Source: JANWHQ01 sp963775275 (GTDB lineage Bacteria > Pseudomonadota > Alphaproteobacteria > Caulobacterales > Caulobacteraceae). Taken from it: a stretch of DNA of 64,000 nt. The DNA lies in contig CAVZII010000005.1 in assembly GCA_963775275.1 (NCBI GenBank), forward strand, positions 2,852,001-2,916,000, written 5' to 3'. The translations under genes and the position numbers were made by a program. This document shows positions 52,782 through 61,228 of this stretch, piece by piece; the stretch's first letter is position 1; every line of letters starts with the position of its first letter. The notes beneath the pieces are model-generated. The model saw only the letters and a list, made by a program, of their open reading frames with translations, did no database searches and was not told where the DNA came from.

Positions 52782-53438
52782 TCATGACTTGTCCTCCCTC
52801 ACCAGCGTGCACCGCAGCGTTCCCACCCCCTCGACCTCCGCCTCGACCCGGTCGCCGGGGCGGGCGCGCGGGCCGTTGGGCGCCAGGCCCGTCAACAGCA
52901 CATCGCCCTCGTAGAGGGTCATGAAGTCGGTCACGTCGGCGATCAGCCGCGCCGCGGGCCTTATGAGGTCGGCGGTGGAAAATCGGCTGACCTCCTCGCC
53001 GTTCACCCGCACCGCAACATCCTTGCTGTCCGGATCCCCCGCCGCCGCCATGGCGACCGGCGCGCCGATCGGCAGGAAGCCGTCGCGGCAGCGCTGGCGG
53101 ATCGCCGGCCGGTGCAGGCTCGCGTGCGGGATGCAGACGTCGATGGCCACGGCTAACGCGCCCACATGGCCGAGCGCCTCCGATTCGGCGACCCGGCAGG
53201 CCGTGCGGCCGATGATGAGGGCCAGCGAAGCGTTGGTCTCGAGCTCGTCCACGCCCGCCGGGACGGCCACCTCGGCGCCATCCGCCGCCAGGGTGTTGGG
53301 CGGCTTGACGTAGAGCACCGGCGCCCTGGGCGGACGTCCGTAGGGCGGCTGGCTCAAGGCCTCGCCCAGGGCGTCCAGCTCCTGGCGGACGTTCAGGATC
53401 ACGCCATAGACCGCGCCAAAGGCCGTACGTCGTCCCAT
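52782..53438 (-). CDS. hpaG1: HpaG1: HpaG N-terminal-type isomerase subunit
   Basis: A 218-residue FAH-superfamily enzyme. GAVYGVILNVRQELDALGEA, PVLYVKPPNTLA, ELETNASLALIIGRTACRV (metal ligand region), AIDVCIPHASLHRPAIRQR and GDVLLTGLAPNGPRARPGD match the N-terminal half of HpaG. It is the first gene of the hpa block; its promoter should lie in the 53439-53542 gap shared with divergent hpaR. Confidence 0.88.
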   Translation of the reverse strand: MGRRTAFGAVYGVILNVRQELDALGEALSQPPYGRPPRAPVLYVKPPNTLAADGAEVAVPAGVDELETNASLALIIGRTACRVAESEALGHVGALAVAIDVCIPHASLHRPAIRQRCRDGFLPIGAPVAMAAAGDPDSKDVAVRVNGEEVSRFSTADLIRPAARLIADVTDFMTLYEGDVLLTGLAPNGPRARPGDRVEAEVEGVGTLRCTLVREDKS

Positions 53439-53504
53439 GCCCTCTCCCGCCGCTCGCAGCTTGTGTCTTCGCCGCTGTTGCGCCCGACCGCTTCCTCATT
53501 AACA

Positions 53505-53519
53505 TGCCAATCATTGTCA
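53505..53519. promoter_or_regulatory. putative HpaR operator
   Basis: TGCCAAT-C-ATTGTCA is a 15-base dyad with one mismatched pair, of the TGnCAAT-N-ATTGnCA form suited to a MarR-family dimer. It sits between hpaG1 and hpaR, where a repressor could control both. A TTGACA hexamer on the minus strand at 53515-53520 overlaps it. Confidence 0.5.
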
Positions 53520-53542
53520 ATGCGAAGGGCTTGAGACGGGGC

Positions 53543-54028
53543 ATGGCCGAAGGGGGAGCATTGCAGGCGAAGGACCATCGGTCGCTCCGGCCCTATCCGC
53601 ACTCCCTGCCGGCGATCCTGATGCGCGCGCGCGAGTCGGTGATGGCGCGCGTACGCCCGTGCCTTCGCGAGTTCGACATCACCGAGCCGCAGTGGCGGGT
53701 CCTGCGCACCCTGGGCTCGCTCGATGAGATCGAGGTCACCCAACTGGCGGAGAAGGTGTTCCTGCTGCCCTCCAGCCTGTCGCGCATCCTGCGTGACCTC
53801 GGCGAGCGGGGGCTGATCCAGCGCCGGACCTCCGAATTGGACCTGAGGCGGGGCCTCGTCTCGATCTCGGACAGGGGCATGGCCCTGATCGATGCGGTGA
53901 CGCCACGGGCCGTCGAGGTCAACGCCGAGATCGAGCGGCTCTACGGGACCGAGCGGATGGACCGGCTGCGGGCGCTGCTCGAGGAGCTCGAGGACGCCCT
54001 GGGTCACGGCGAGCCCGGCGCGGATTAG
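53543..54028 (+). CDS. hpaR: HpaR: MarR-family regulator of homoprotocatechuate degradation
   Basis: A 161-residue MarR-family regulator. SLPAILMRARESVMARVRPC and EPQWRVLRTLGSLDEIEVTQ lead into the HTH VFLLPSSLSRILRDLGERGL, and the wing is RRTSELDLRRGLVSISD. HpaR represses hpa genes until the hydroxylated aromatic binds. ATG 53543 is preferred over ATG 53504, which lies inside the putative operator. Its stop overlaps the convergent Bcr/CflA gene by a few bases. Confidence 0.88.
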   Translation: MAEGGALQAKDHRSLRPYPHSLPAILMRARESVMARVRPCLREFDITEPQWRVLRTLGSLDEIEVTQLAEKVFLLPSSLSRILRDLGERGLIQRRTSELDLRRGLVSISDRGMALIDAVTPRAVEVNAEIERLYGTERMDRLRALLEELEDALGHGEPGAD

Positions 54029-55254
54029 GCCCCCTTCAACACAAGCCGCAGCGGGAAGGCCAGGGCGCCCAGGGCGCAGACCAGGATCGCGCCCGCCATG
54101 GAGATCTGGGGCGCGTGCGAGAAGAAGCCCGCCGCCACGGTGGCGACGGCGCCGAAGGCGAACTGGCTGGTCCCGAACAGGGCCGAGACCGCACCCGAGC
54201 GCGAGCGGTCGACCGCCAGCCCGCCCGCCATCGCGTTGGTCGAGACGAACCCCAGGGACGAGACCACGAAGAACAGGGGGACCATGACGCCGAACGGGCC
54301 GGCGAAGCCGGTCAGGGCGTCGACCGCCAGGATGATCGCCGCCACGGCCGCGCCGAGCGCGCCCCAGATCATGATCCGGTCCGACCGGAAGTAGCCGAGC
54401 AGGCGCCGGTTGATCTGGGAGGCCGCCATGAACCCGGCGGCGTTCAGCCCGAACACCCAGCCGAACCACAGGGCCGGCACGCCATAGAGCCCGATCACGA
54501 GGTAGGGCGCGGCCGCGATCCAGGCGAACATGCCCGCGAAATTCAGCCCGTTGGTCGTCATGTAGCCCAGGATCCGGCGGTCCTTCAGCACCGCGGCATA
54601 GGCGCGAAGCGGCGACTCGGTCCTCGCCCGCTCGGCCACCTCCTGCGGGCGCGTCTCCTCCAGGCACAGGAACGTCGCGGCGCCGACAATCGCGCCGAAG
54701 GCCAGCAGCGCCCAGAAGATCGCCCGCCAGTCCAGGAAGGTGACGATGGCGCCGCCGACGATCGGCGCGATCAGGGGCCCGATGCCGCGGATGGTCAGGA
54801 GCATGGAGAAGATCCGGGCCGACTCCTGGCGCCCGGCGCGGTCGCGCACCACCGCCGCCGAGATGACCACGCCCGAGCAGGCGCCGAACGCCTGCACGAA
54901 CCTCAGCGCCGTCATCACATGGATCGAGGTCGTCAGCGCGCAGCCGAGGGTGGCGACGATGTAGATGGCCGCGCCGATCAGCATGGGCCCGCGCCGTCCG
55001 ATCCGGTCGGCCCAGGGGCCGTAGAACAGCTGGCCGGTCCCCAGCCCCAGGAAATAGGCCGCGAGCGTGGCCTGTCCCTGGGCGGAGGTGGCGTGCAGCT
55101 CGCGCGTCAGCGCCGGCAGGGCGGGCAGGTAGATGTCGGTGGTCACCGGCGGGAAGGCCGACATCGCCCCGATCAGGACCAGGAACCCGACCGGCCCGAC
55201 CGCGATCAGGGCGCGGCGGGCCGCGGACGGCGGGTCGGAATCGGCGACTGACAT
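54025..55254 (-). CDS. Bcr/CflA family multidrug efflux MFS transporter
   Basis: A 409-residue, 12-helix transporter. PPVTTDIYLPALPALTREL is the Bcr/CflA helix 1 signature, YGPWADRIGRRGPMLIGAAI is motif A, and GPLIAPIVGGAIVTFLDWR is motif C. ATG 55254 starts the MSVADSDPPS N terminus. It converges on hpaR and diverges from the class III alcohol dehydrogenase gene. The substrate is unknown; aromatic or drug efflux is possible. Confidence 0.85.
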   Translation of the reverse strand: MSVADSDPPSAARRALIAVGPVGFLVLIGAMSAFPPVTTDIYLPALPALTRELHATSAQGQATLAAYFLGLGTGQLFYGPWADRIGRRGPMLIGAAIYIVATLGCALTTSIHVMTALRFVQAFGACSGVVISAAVVRDRAGRQESARIFSMLLTIRGIGPLIAPIVGGAIVTFLDWRAIFWALLAFGAIVGAATFLCLEETRPQEVAERARTESPLRAYAAVLKDRRILGYMTTNGLNFAGMFAWIAAAPYLVIGLYGVPALWFGWVFGLNAAGFMAASQINRRLLGYFRSDRIMIWGALGAAVAAIILAVDALTGFAGPFGVMVPLFFVVSSLGFVSTNAMAGGLAVDRSRSGAVSALFGTSQFAFGAVATVAAGFFSHAPQISMAGAILVCALGALAFPLRLVLKGA

Positions 55255-55329
55255 CGGCGCAGACTTGACGATCGCCGGGCCGAACGCCAGGGCTTGGCCG
55301 CCGGGACGCAAGCGAGCCAGGAGGAGCCC

Positions 55330-56442
55330 ATGAAGACCAGAGCCGCGGTGGCGTGGAAGGCGGGCGCGCCGCTCAGCATCGAGGAGGTCGACCTCGAAGG
55401 TCCCAAGGCCGGCGAGGTGCTGGTCGAGGTCATGGCGACCGGGATCTGCCACACCGACGCCTACACCCTGTCGGGGGCGGATCCGGAAGGCCTGTTCCCC
55501 TCGATCATGGGCCACGAGGGCGCCGGAATCGTGCGCGAGGTGGGCGCAGGCGTGACCAGCGTGAAGGTCGGCGACCACGTGATCCCGCTCTACACGCCCG
55601 AATGCCGCCAGTGCAAAACCTGCCTCTCCAGGCGCTCGAACCTGTGCACCGCCATCCGCTCGACCCAGGGCCAGGGCCTGATGCCCGACGGCACGAGCCG
55701 CTTCTCCGTCGGCGGCAAGCCGGTCTTCCACTACATGGGCTGCTCGACCTTCTCGAACTTCTCGGTGATGCCCGAGATCGCCGTGGCCAAGGTCCGCGCA
55801 GACGCCCCCTTCGACAAGATCTGCTACATCGGCTGCGGGGTCACGACCGGCATCGGCGCGGTGATCTGGACCGCCAAGGTCTGGCCGGGCGCCAATGTGG
55901 TGGTCTTCGGCCTGGGCGGCATCGGCCTGAACGTCATCCAGGGCGCCAGGATGGTCGGGGCCGACCGGATCATCGGCGTCGATCTGAACCCGGCCAAGGC
56001 CGAGATGGCCCGCAAGTTCGGCATGACCCACTTCGTCAACCCGGACGAGGTCGGCCGCGACAAGGTGGTCCAGGCGATCGTCGACATGACCGGCGGCGGG
56101 GCCGACTTCTCCTTCGAGTGCATCGGCAATGTGAACACCATGCGCCAGGCGCTGGAGTGCTGTCACCGCGGCTGGGGCGAGAGCATCATCATCGGCGTCG
56201 CCGCCTCGGGCCAGGAGATCTCCACCCGCCCGTTCCAGCTGGTCACCGGCCGGGTCTGGAAGGGCACCGCCTTCGGCGGCGCGCGCGGGCGCACCGACGT
56301 GCCCAAGATCGTGGACTGGTACATGGAGGGGAAGGTCAACATCGACGACCTGATCACCCACACCATGCCGCTGGAGAAGATCAACGACGCCTTCGAGCTG
56401 ATGCACGAGGGCAAGTCGATCCGCAGCGTGGTGGTGTACTGA
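55330..56442 (+). CDS. frmA: S-(hydroxymethyl)glutathione dehydrogenase / class III alcohol dehydrogenase
   Basis: A 370-residue zinc alcohol dehydrogenase of class III. Catalytic zinc ligands are in ATGICHTDAYTLSGADPEG and MGHEGAGIV; the structural zinc cluster is CRQCKTCLSRRSNLC. The NAD motif is VFGLGGIGLNVIQGARMVGA, and GCGVTTGIGAV and GRVWKGTAFGGARGRTD are class III signatures. It oxidises the formaldehyde-glutathione adduct. GGAGCCC precedes ATG 55330. Formaldehyde detoxification would suit demethylation chemistry by neighbouring enzymes, an inference. Confidence 0.88.
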   Translation: MKTRAAVAWKAGAPLSIEEVDLEGPKAGEVLVEVMATGICHTDAYTLSGADPEGLFPSIMGHEGAGIVREVGAGVTSVKVGDHVIPLYTPECRQCKTCLSRRSNLCTAIRSTQGQGLMPDGTSRFSVGGKPVFHYMGCSTFSNFSVMPEIAVAKVRADAPFDKICYIGCGVTTGIGAVIWTAKVWPGANVVVFGLGGIGLNVIQGARMVGADRIIGVDLNPAKAEMARKFGMTHFVNPDEVGRDKVVQAIVDMTGGGADFSFECIGNVNTMRQALECCHRGWGESIIIGVAASGQEISTRPFQLVTGRVWKGTAFGGARGRTDVPKIVDWYMEGKVNIDDLITHTMPLEKINDAFELMHEGKSIRSVVVY

Positions 56443-56468
56443 CCGCGCCTTGAACGGGGGGCAGGGCG

Positions 56469-57314
56469 ATGATCGGACGTATCCTGACGATCGGGGCCGC
56501 GGTCATGATGCTCGCCGCCTCGTCAGCGGCGGCGGCCCCGAAGGTCGTCTACGGCCCAGCCCGCCCGGTTGCGCCCAAGGTCACGGCGCGGAGCCTCAGC
56601 TTCGAGAGCGGCGGCCGCAAGGTGACGGGCGAGGTGATCTCGGGGCCGGGCGGGGCGTCTCACCCGGGCATCCTGTTCGTCCATTGGCTCGGCGAGCCCA
56701 AGACCACCAACCACACCGAGTTCGAGGGAGACGCGGTGGCGCTGGCCCGCCGCGGCGTGGCCTCCGTCCTGATCGATGCGATGTGGGCGGATCCGGCCTG
56801 GTTCGACAGGGTCGGGATCTCGGACAAGGCCGACCTCGAGCAGGCGGCCGGACAGATCCAGGACATCCGCCGCGCTCTGGACGTGCTCGAGGCCCAGCCG
56901 GGGATCGATCCCGGCCGCATCGCCTATGTCGGTCACGACTTCGGGGCCATGTTCGGCGCACTCGCCGCCGGCGAGGATCCGCGGCCGAGCCTGCTCGTCC
57001 TGATGGCCGGCGTGCCGACCATGTCGGAGTGGTACCTGCTCGGGAAGACCCATCCGCACAAGGACGACTATGTCCGCGCGCTCGACGGCGGACTCGACAT
57101 CACCGGCGCGCTCGGCCGCGTGAAGGCCAAGGCCGTGCTCATCCAGTTCGCCGCCCACGACCGTTACGTCAGCGCGGAACGCGCGGCGATCTTCGCCGCC
57201 GCCACGCCCCTGCCGCGGACCGTCGCGACCTATGACACCGACCATGGCCTCGCCGTTCCCCAGGCGGCGGCCGACCGGCGGGCCTGGCTCCTGGAGCATC
57301 TCCTCGCGCCCTGA
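56469..57314 (+). CDS. secreted alpha/beta hydrolase with Asp nucleophile motif
   Basis: A 281-residue alpha/beta-hydrolase-fold protein of the dienelactone hydrolase type with a signal peptide (MIGRILTIGAAVMMLAASSA). The nucleophile elbow reads YVGHDFGAMFGAL, with Asp in place of the usual Ser, as in haloalkane dehalogenases and epoxide hydrolases. VHWLGEPKTTNH is the oxyanion region; candidate acid and His are in FAAHDRYV and DTDHGLAV. It lies 26 bases after frmA. Substrate unknown. Confidence 0.7.
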   Translation: MIGRILTIGAAVMMLAASSAAAAPKVVYGPARPVAPKVTARSLSFESGGRKVTGEVISGPGGASHPGILFVHWLGEPKTTNHTEFEGDAVALARRGVASVLIDAMWADPAWFDRVGISDKADLEQAAGQIQDIRRALDVLEAQPGIDPGRIAYVGHDFGAMFGALAAGEDPRPSLLVLMAGVPTMSEWYLLGKTHPHKDDYVRALDGGLDITGALGRVKAKAVLIQFAAHDRYVSAERAAIFAAATPLPRTVATYDTDHGLAVPQAAADRRAWLLEHLLAP

Positions 57315-57371
57315 GGGCCGGAACCCGTGCGGCCAATGCGGGTTTGGGCTCCATCGCAAGGAGGAGCTCCC

Positions 57372-57701
57372 ATGCCCCGCGGAGACAAGTCGTCGTACAC
57401 CGACAAGCAGGAGCGAAAGGCCGATCACATCGCCGAAGGCTACGAGGCGCGCGGCGTCTCGGAGAAGGAGGCCGAGCGCCGGGCCTGGGCCACGGTCAAC
57501 AAGGAGAGCGGCGGCGGCAAGAAGAGCGGCTCGGGCCGCGGCCACGCCGAGACCCATGCGTCGTCGGCCAAGGGCGGGCGCAAGTCCCAGGCGTCGCGCA
57601 CGCACGCGCAGAGGTCCGCCGCCGCCAGGAAGGCCGCCGCGACCCGCAAGCGCAACGCCGAGCACCACGCCCACGGCCAGCAAGGCGGCGCATCTGCTTA
57701 A
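57372..57701 (+). CDS. small basic Lys/Ala/Gly-rich protein (plasmid-stabilisation-like)
   Basis: A 109-residue hydrophilic protein. SSYTDKQERKADHIAEGYEA and VSEKEAERRAWATVNKESGG are conserved in small proteins often annotated as plasmid stabilization proteins, followed by a Lys/Arg/Ala/His-rich tail like histone-type or KGG stress proteins. AAGGAGGAGC precedes ATG 57372. Its last codons overlap the TTAAC motif upstream of the MetE-like gene. Function not established. Confidence 0.7.
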   Translation: MPRGDKSSYTDKQERKADHIAEGYEARGVSEKEAERRAWATVNKESGGGKKSGSGRGHAETHASSAKGGRKSQASRTHAQRSAAARKAAATRKRNAEHHAHGQQGGASA

Positions 57702-57754
57702 CTTGACAAGCAAATCCGGCCGACGCCTGCTGCCGCAAGAATGGGAGTGAAGCG

Positions 57755-58861
57755 ATGTCCGGATTCCGCGCCGACCACGTCGGCAGCCTCTTGCGGCCGC
57801 AGGCGCTGCTGGACGCGCGCGCCGCGCATGAGCGCGGGGAGATCACGCTGGAGGCGCTGCGCGAGGCCGAGGATGCGGCGATCCTGCATGTCCTGGACCT
57901 GCAGACGGAGGCGGGCGTCGATGTGCTGAGCGACGGGGAGTTCCGCCGCGCGAGCTGGGTCGGGCCGCTCTACGAGCACGTCCAGGGCCTGGTCCCGCGC
58001 CCGCAGCGTCCCTACCAGGCGCCTTTGTGGCGGGGCCCCGACGCCGACGACGCCAACGCCGATCTGCCGATCCCGGTGGTCGCCGTGGGCGAGAGGTTGA
58101 GCATGGCCGAACGGATGACCGGCCACGAGACGTCGTTCCTCGGCCGGCATGCGCGCAGGCCCTTCAAGATCACCATGCCCGGGCCCTCGATCTACATGAA
58201 CATCTACGAGGAGGGCTTCTCCAACGCCGCCTATCCGACGCGGGACGACTACCTGGACGCGCTGATCGGAATCTACCAGGCGGAGGTGGAGGCCCAGGTC
58301 GCGGACGGCGCCGCCTACGTCCAGCTGGACTCCCTCCGCTACATGCAAGTCTTCGCTAACATGATCAAGACCATGTCCAGCGTGGACGGCGAGATCGTCT
58401 TCGCCGAGGCGCTGAGGTCCGACAACGCCGTGCTGGACCGCGCCAGGGCCAAGGGCGCGACCACGGCGGTCCACATCTGCCGTGGCAACCACCGCAGCGC
58501 CTGGGCGGGCGCCGGAAGCTACGAGCCGGTCGCCGAGCGGCTGTTCGCCGAGCTGCGCGCCGACCGGTTCCTGCTGGAGTTCGACGACGAGCGCTCGGGC
58601 GGCTTCGAGCCGCTGCGGTTCATGCCCAAGGGCAAGACCGTCGTGCTGGGCCTGGTCACCACCAAGCGCCCCGAGCTCGAGGACAAGGACATGCTGCGCC
58701 GGCGCGTGGACGAGGCGGCCAGGTTCGTCGGCCTGGAGACCCTCGCGATCAGCCCGCAATGCGGCTTCGCCTCGACCTTCAAGGGCAACCTGCTGAGCGA
58801 GGACGACGAGCGCCGCAAGCTCGAGCTGGTGGCCGAGACGGCCCGGAGCATCTGGGGGTGA
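57755..58861 (+). CDS. MetE C-terminal-like methyltransferase, paralog 2
   Basis: A 368-residue barrel protein of the cobalamin-independent methionine synthase II type. RADHVGSLLRP opens it. Zinc ligands are HIC in TAVHICRGNHRSAW, Glu in LLEFDDERSGGFEPL and Cys in ISPQCGFAST. It shares about half its residues with the paralog at 59892-60998, including PKGKTVVLGLVTTK. The N-terminal half of MetE is missing. The methyl donor and acceptor are unknown. Confidence 0.78.
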   Translation: MSGFRADHVGSLLRPQALLDARAAHERGEITLEALREAEDAAILHVLDLQTEAGVDVLSDGEFRRASWVGPLYEHVQGLVPRPQRPYQAPLWRGPDADDANADLPIPVVAVGERLSMAERMTGHETSFLGRHARRPFKITMPGPSIYMNIYEEGFSNAAYPTRDDYLDALIGIYQAEVEAQVADGAAYVQLDSLRYMQVFANMIKTMSSVDGEIVFAEALRSDNAVLDRARAKGATTAVHICRGNHRSAWAGAGSYEPVAERLFAELRADRFLLEFDDERSGGFEPLRFMPKGKTVVLGLVTTKRPELEDKDMLRRRVDEAARFVGLETLAISPQCGFASTFKGNLLSEDDERRKLELVAETARSIWG

Positions 58862-58900
58862 CGAGCGGCCGGCGCCCCATGGACGCTAACTCGAAGACTT

Positions 58901-58950
58901 GTGCTGCGAGGCTCGAACGAATGGTGGACCATTCGTTCGAGTCGCAGCAC
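58901..58950. repeat. long hairpin with 24-bp arms
   Basis: GTGCTGCGA and GCTCGAACGAATGGT on the left pair with ACCATTCGTTCGAG and TCGCAGCAC on the right, with one bulged base and almost no loop. It lies 40 bases after the MetE-like stop. No T-run follows, so it looks more like a palindromic element than a terminator. Confidence 0.7.
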
Positions 58951-59006
58951 TGGCGCCGTTCGTGTTCATGGGTGGCCGGCGCTGGGCCGGCCATGACGGT
59001 GGAAGA

Positions 59007-59768
59007 ATGGACCTGAAGCTCGACGGCAAGCGTGCGCTGGTGACCGGCGCCTCCAAGGGGATCGGACGGGCGAGCGCGCTCCGGCTGGCCCAGGAAGGTT
59101 GCGACGTGGTGCTCGTGGCGCGGACGAAGGAGACGCTCGAAGCCGCGGCCGCCGACATCCGCGGCCACTACCAGGTCGCGGTGCAGGTGATCCCGGCGGA
59201 TCTGTCGCGCCAGGCCGAGGTCGAGCGCGTCGCCGCCGAGGCGGGCGGGATCGACATCCTGGTGAACAACGCCGGCGCCATCCCCGCCGGCGATATCACG
59301 GCCGTGGACGATGCGGCCTGGCGCGCGGCCTGGGACCTCAAGGTCTTCGGCTACATCTCCATGTGCCGCGCCTTCTGGCCCGTGCTGAAGGAAAGGGGCG
59401 GGGTGATCGTCAACGTCATCGGCGCCGCCGCCGAGTGGCTGGACCCGGGCTACATCGCCGGCAGCATGGGCAATGCGGCGCTCGTCGCCTTCACCCGCGC
59501 GCTCGGCAAGGGCGCGCCCAAGGACGGGATCCGGGTCGCGGGGATCAATCCCGGGCCCACGGCCACCGACCGGATGACCTCGCGCCTGAAGGCCCAGGCG
59601 ACCCAGCAGCTCGGCGACGAGGAGCGCTGGCGCGAGCTGACGAAGAACATGCCCTTCGGCCGGCCGGGGTCCCCCGAGGAGGTCGCCGCCGCCGTGGCGT
59701 TCCTGGCCTCGCCGCTGTCCGGCTACACCTCCGGCGGCGTCCTCACCATGGACGGCGGGATCAGGTGA
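59007..59768 (+). CDS. SDR family oxidoreductase lacking the catalytic Lys
   Basis: A 253-residue SDR. The cofactor loop is VTGASKGIGRASAL and NNAG is near residue 88. At the catalytic position YIAGSMGNAAL replaces the usual YxxxK: the Tyr is kept but the Lys four residues on is Ser. The expected catalytic Ser region reads VNVIGAAAEW, without Ser. The enzyme may be altered in chemistry or use bound cofactor only. It sits between the two MetE-like paralogs. ATG 59007 starts MDLKLDGKRALVTG. Confidence 0.75.
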   Translation: MDLKLDGKRALVTGASKGIGRASALRLAQEGCDVVLVARTKETLEAAAADIRGHYQVAVQVIPADLSRQAEVERVAAEAGGIDILVNNAGAIPAGDITAVDDAAWRAAWDLKVFGYISMCRAFWPVLKERGGVIVNVIGAAAEWLDPGYIAGSMGNAALVAFTRALGKGAPKDGIRVAGINPGPTATDRMTSRLKAQATQQLGDEERWRELTKNMPFGRPGSPEEVAAAVAFLASPLSGYTSGGVLTMDGGIR

Positions 59769-59891
59769 CCATCGCGCCGCGGCGCGGACGCGCCGGGTAT
59801 TGCCGTTTCCCCCTGACAGCGCGCCGGATGGCTGCTTAACCTGTGAACCGACGCCGGCGGACAACGCCGGGACAAGACAGGGAGACCCTCC

Positions 59892-60998
59892 ATGCCCGCG
59901 ACCTATCGCGCCGACCATGTCGGCAGCCTGCTTCGGCCCAAGGCCCTGCTCGACGCCTGGGACGCGCACGACCGGGGCGAGGTCACCGACGAGGCCCTGA
60001 GCGAGATCGAGGACAAGGCGATCCTCGAGGTCCTGGCGCTGCAGCGCGACGCGGGCATGGACGTGGTGACCGACGGCGAATACCGGCGCCTCAGCTGGCT
60101 CTCCAACCTGCACGACGCCTGCGAGGGGCTGAGCCGCAAGGACGAGCCGGGCTATCCGCCCTTCTGGCACGGCCCGGGCGAGGAGGTCGCCAACTCCGAG
60201 ATGCCGGTGAAGGCCATCGTCTGCACCGGCAAGCTGAAGGCGAGGAAACGGCTGTGCGGCGAGGAGTCCCCGTTCCTCGGCAAGCATGCGCCCAGGCCGT
60301 TCAAGACCAGCCTGGCCGCGCCGACCATGCACCTGAACCTCTACGCCGAGGGGGTGACCGACAAGGTCTATCCGGACCTGCAGTCCTATGTGGACGACAT
60401 CGTCGCCATCTACCAGGACGAGGTCGACGCCCTCCTGAAGGATGGGATCAGCTACTTCCAGCTCGACACCCTGCGCTACACCCAGATCATCGGCGACCTG
60501 GAATTCATGATGCAGGGCCAGTCCTACGAGGAGGCGGCCGAGCAGACCCTTCAGGCCGACAACGCGGTGCTGAAGCGGGCCAAGGCGGGGGGCGCGACCA
60601 CCGGCATCCACATCTGCCGCGGCAATCACCGGAGCGCCTGGGCCGCGTCGGGCAGCTACGAGCCCGTCGCCGAGAGCCTGTTCGGGCGCACCGAGGCGGA
60701 CCGGCTGCTGCTGGAATACGACGACGAGCGGTCCGGCGGCTTCGAGCCCCTGAGGTTCGTGCCCAAGGGCAAGACCGTGGTGCTGGGCCTGGTCACCACC
60801 AAGACCGCCCAGCTCGAGGACCAGGACATGCTGCGCCGGCGCGTGGACGAGGCGGCCAAGTACGTGGACCTGGAGAACCTGGCGATCAGCCCGCAATGCG
60901 GATTCGCCTCCACCCACCAGGGCAACCTGCTCACCATCGACGAGGAGCGCCGCAAGCTCGAGCTGGTGGCGGACACGGCGCGCAAGATCTGGGGGTGA
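59892..60998 (+). CDS. MetE C-terminal-like methyltransferase, paralog 3
   Basis: A 368-residue protein, same length as its paralog at 57755-58861. It starts MPATYRADHVGSLLRPKALL; zinc ligands are HIC in IHICRGNHRSAW, Glu in LLEYDDERSGGFEPL and Cys in ISPQCGFASTH. The segment PKGKTVVLGLVTTKTAQLED is conserved. GGGAGACCC precedes the ATG. A TTAAC-containing motif 50-60 bases upstream resembles that before the paralog. Physiological role unknown. Confidence 0.78.
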   Translation: MPATYRADHVGSLLRPKALLDAWDAHDRGEVTDEALSEIEDKAILEVLALQRDAGMDVVTDGEYRRLSWLSNLHDACEGLSRKDEPGYPPFWHGPGEEVANSEMPVKAIVCTGKLKARKRLCGEESPFLGKHAPRPFKTSLAAPTMHLNLYAEGVTDKVYPDLQSYVDDIVAIYQDEVDALLKDGISYFQLDTLRYTQIIGDLEFMMQGQSYEEAAEQTLQADNAVLKRAKAGGATTGIHICRGNHRSAWAASGSYEPVAESLFGRTEADRLLLEYDDERSGGFEPLRFVPKGKTVVLGLVTTKTAQLEDQDMLRRRVDEAAKYVDLENLAISPQCGFASTHQGNLLTIDEERRKLELVADTARKIWG

Positions 60999-61009
60999 GG
61001 AGGGCCGGC

Positions 61010-61226
61010 CCGCGGGACGCGGGCCGGATGAAATCGCCACGGCGTGGCGATTTCCCCGACGAACGCCCGAAGCGCGAGCGGAGGGCCGGTGGAGGCGCCG
61101 GCCCCCTCCGTCCCGGCGCATGCGCGCCGAGCCACCTCCCCCAGAGGGGGAGGATTTCACCTAGCTGATCTTCCCCCTTTGGGGGAAGTCCGGCCGAAGG
61201 CCGGGAAGGGGGCGATTGCCCCCTGG
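61010..61226. repeat. palindromic intergenic repeats
   Basis: GGCCGGCCCGCGGGACGCGGGCC, ATCGCCACGGCGTGGCGAT and CTTCCCCCTTTGGGGGAAG with a GGCCGAAGGCC hairpin (all quoted in part) fill the gap between convergent genes. The last unit matches 43787-43893. Confidence 0.6.
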
Positions 61227-61228
61227 CC

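Noticed and set aside
54025..56406. A 793-residue minus-strand protein spanning the class III alcohol dehydrogenase region
   Set aside because: Only the part from 55254 downward encodes a transporter; the upstream 380 residues are antisense to the well-supported frmA gene.
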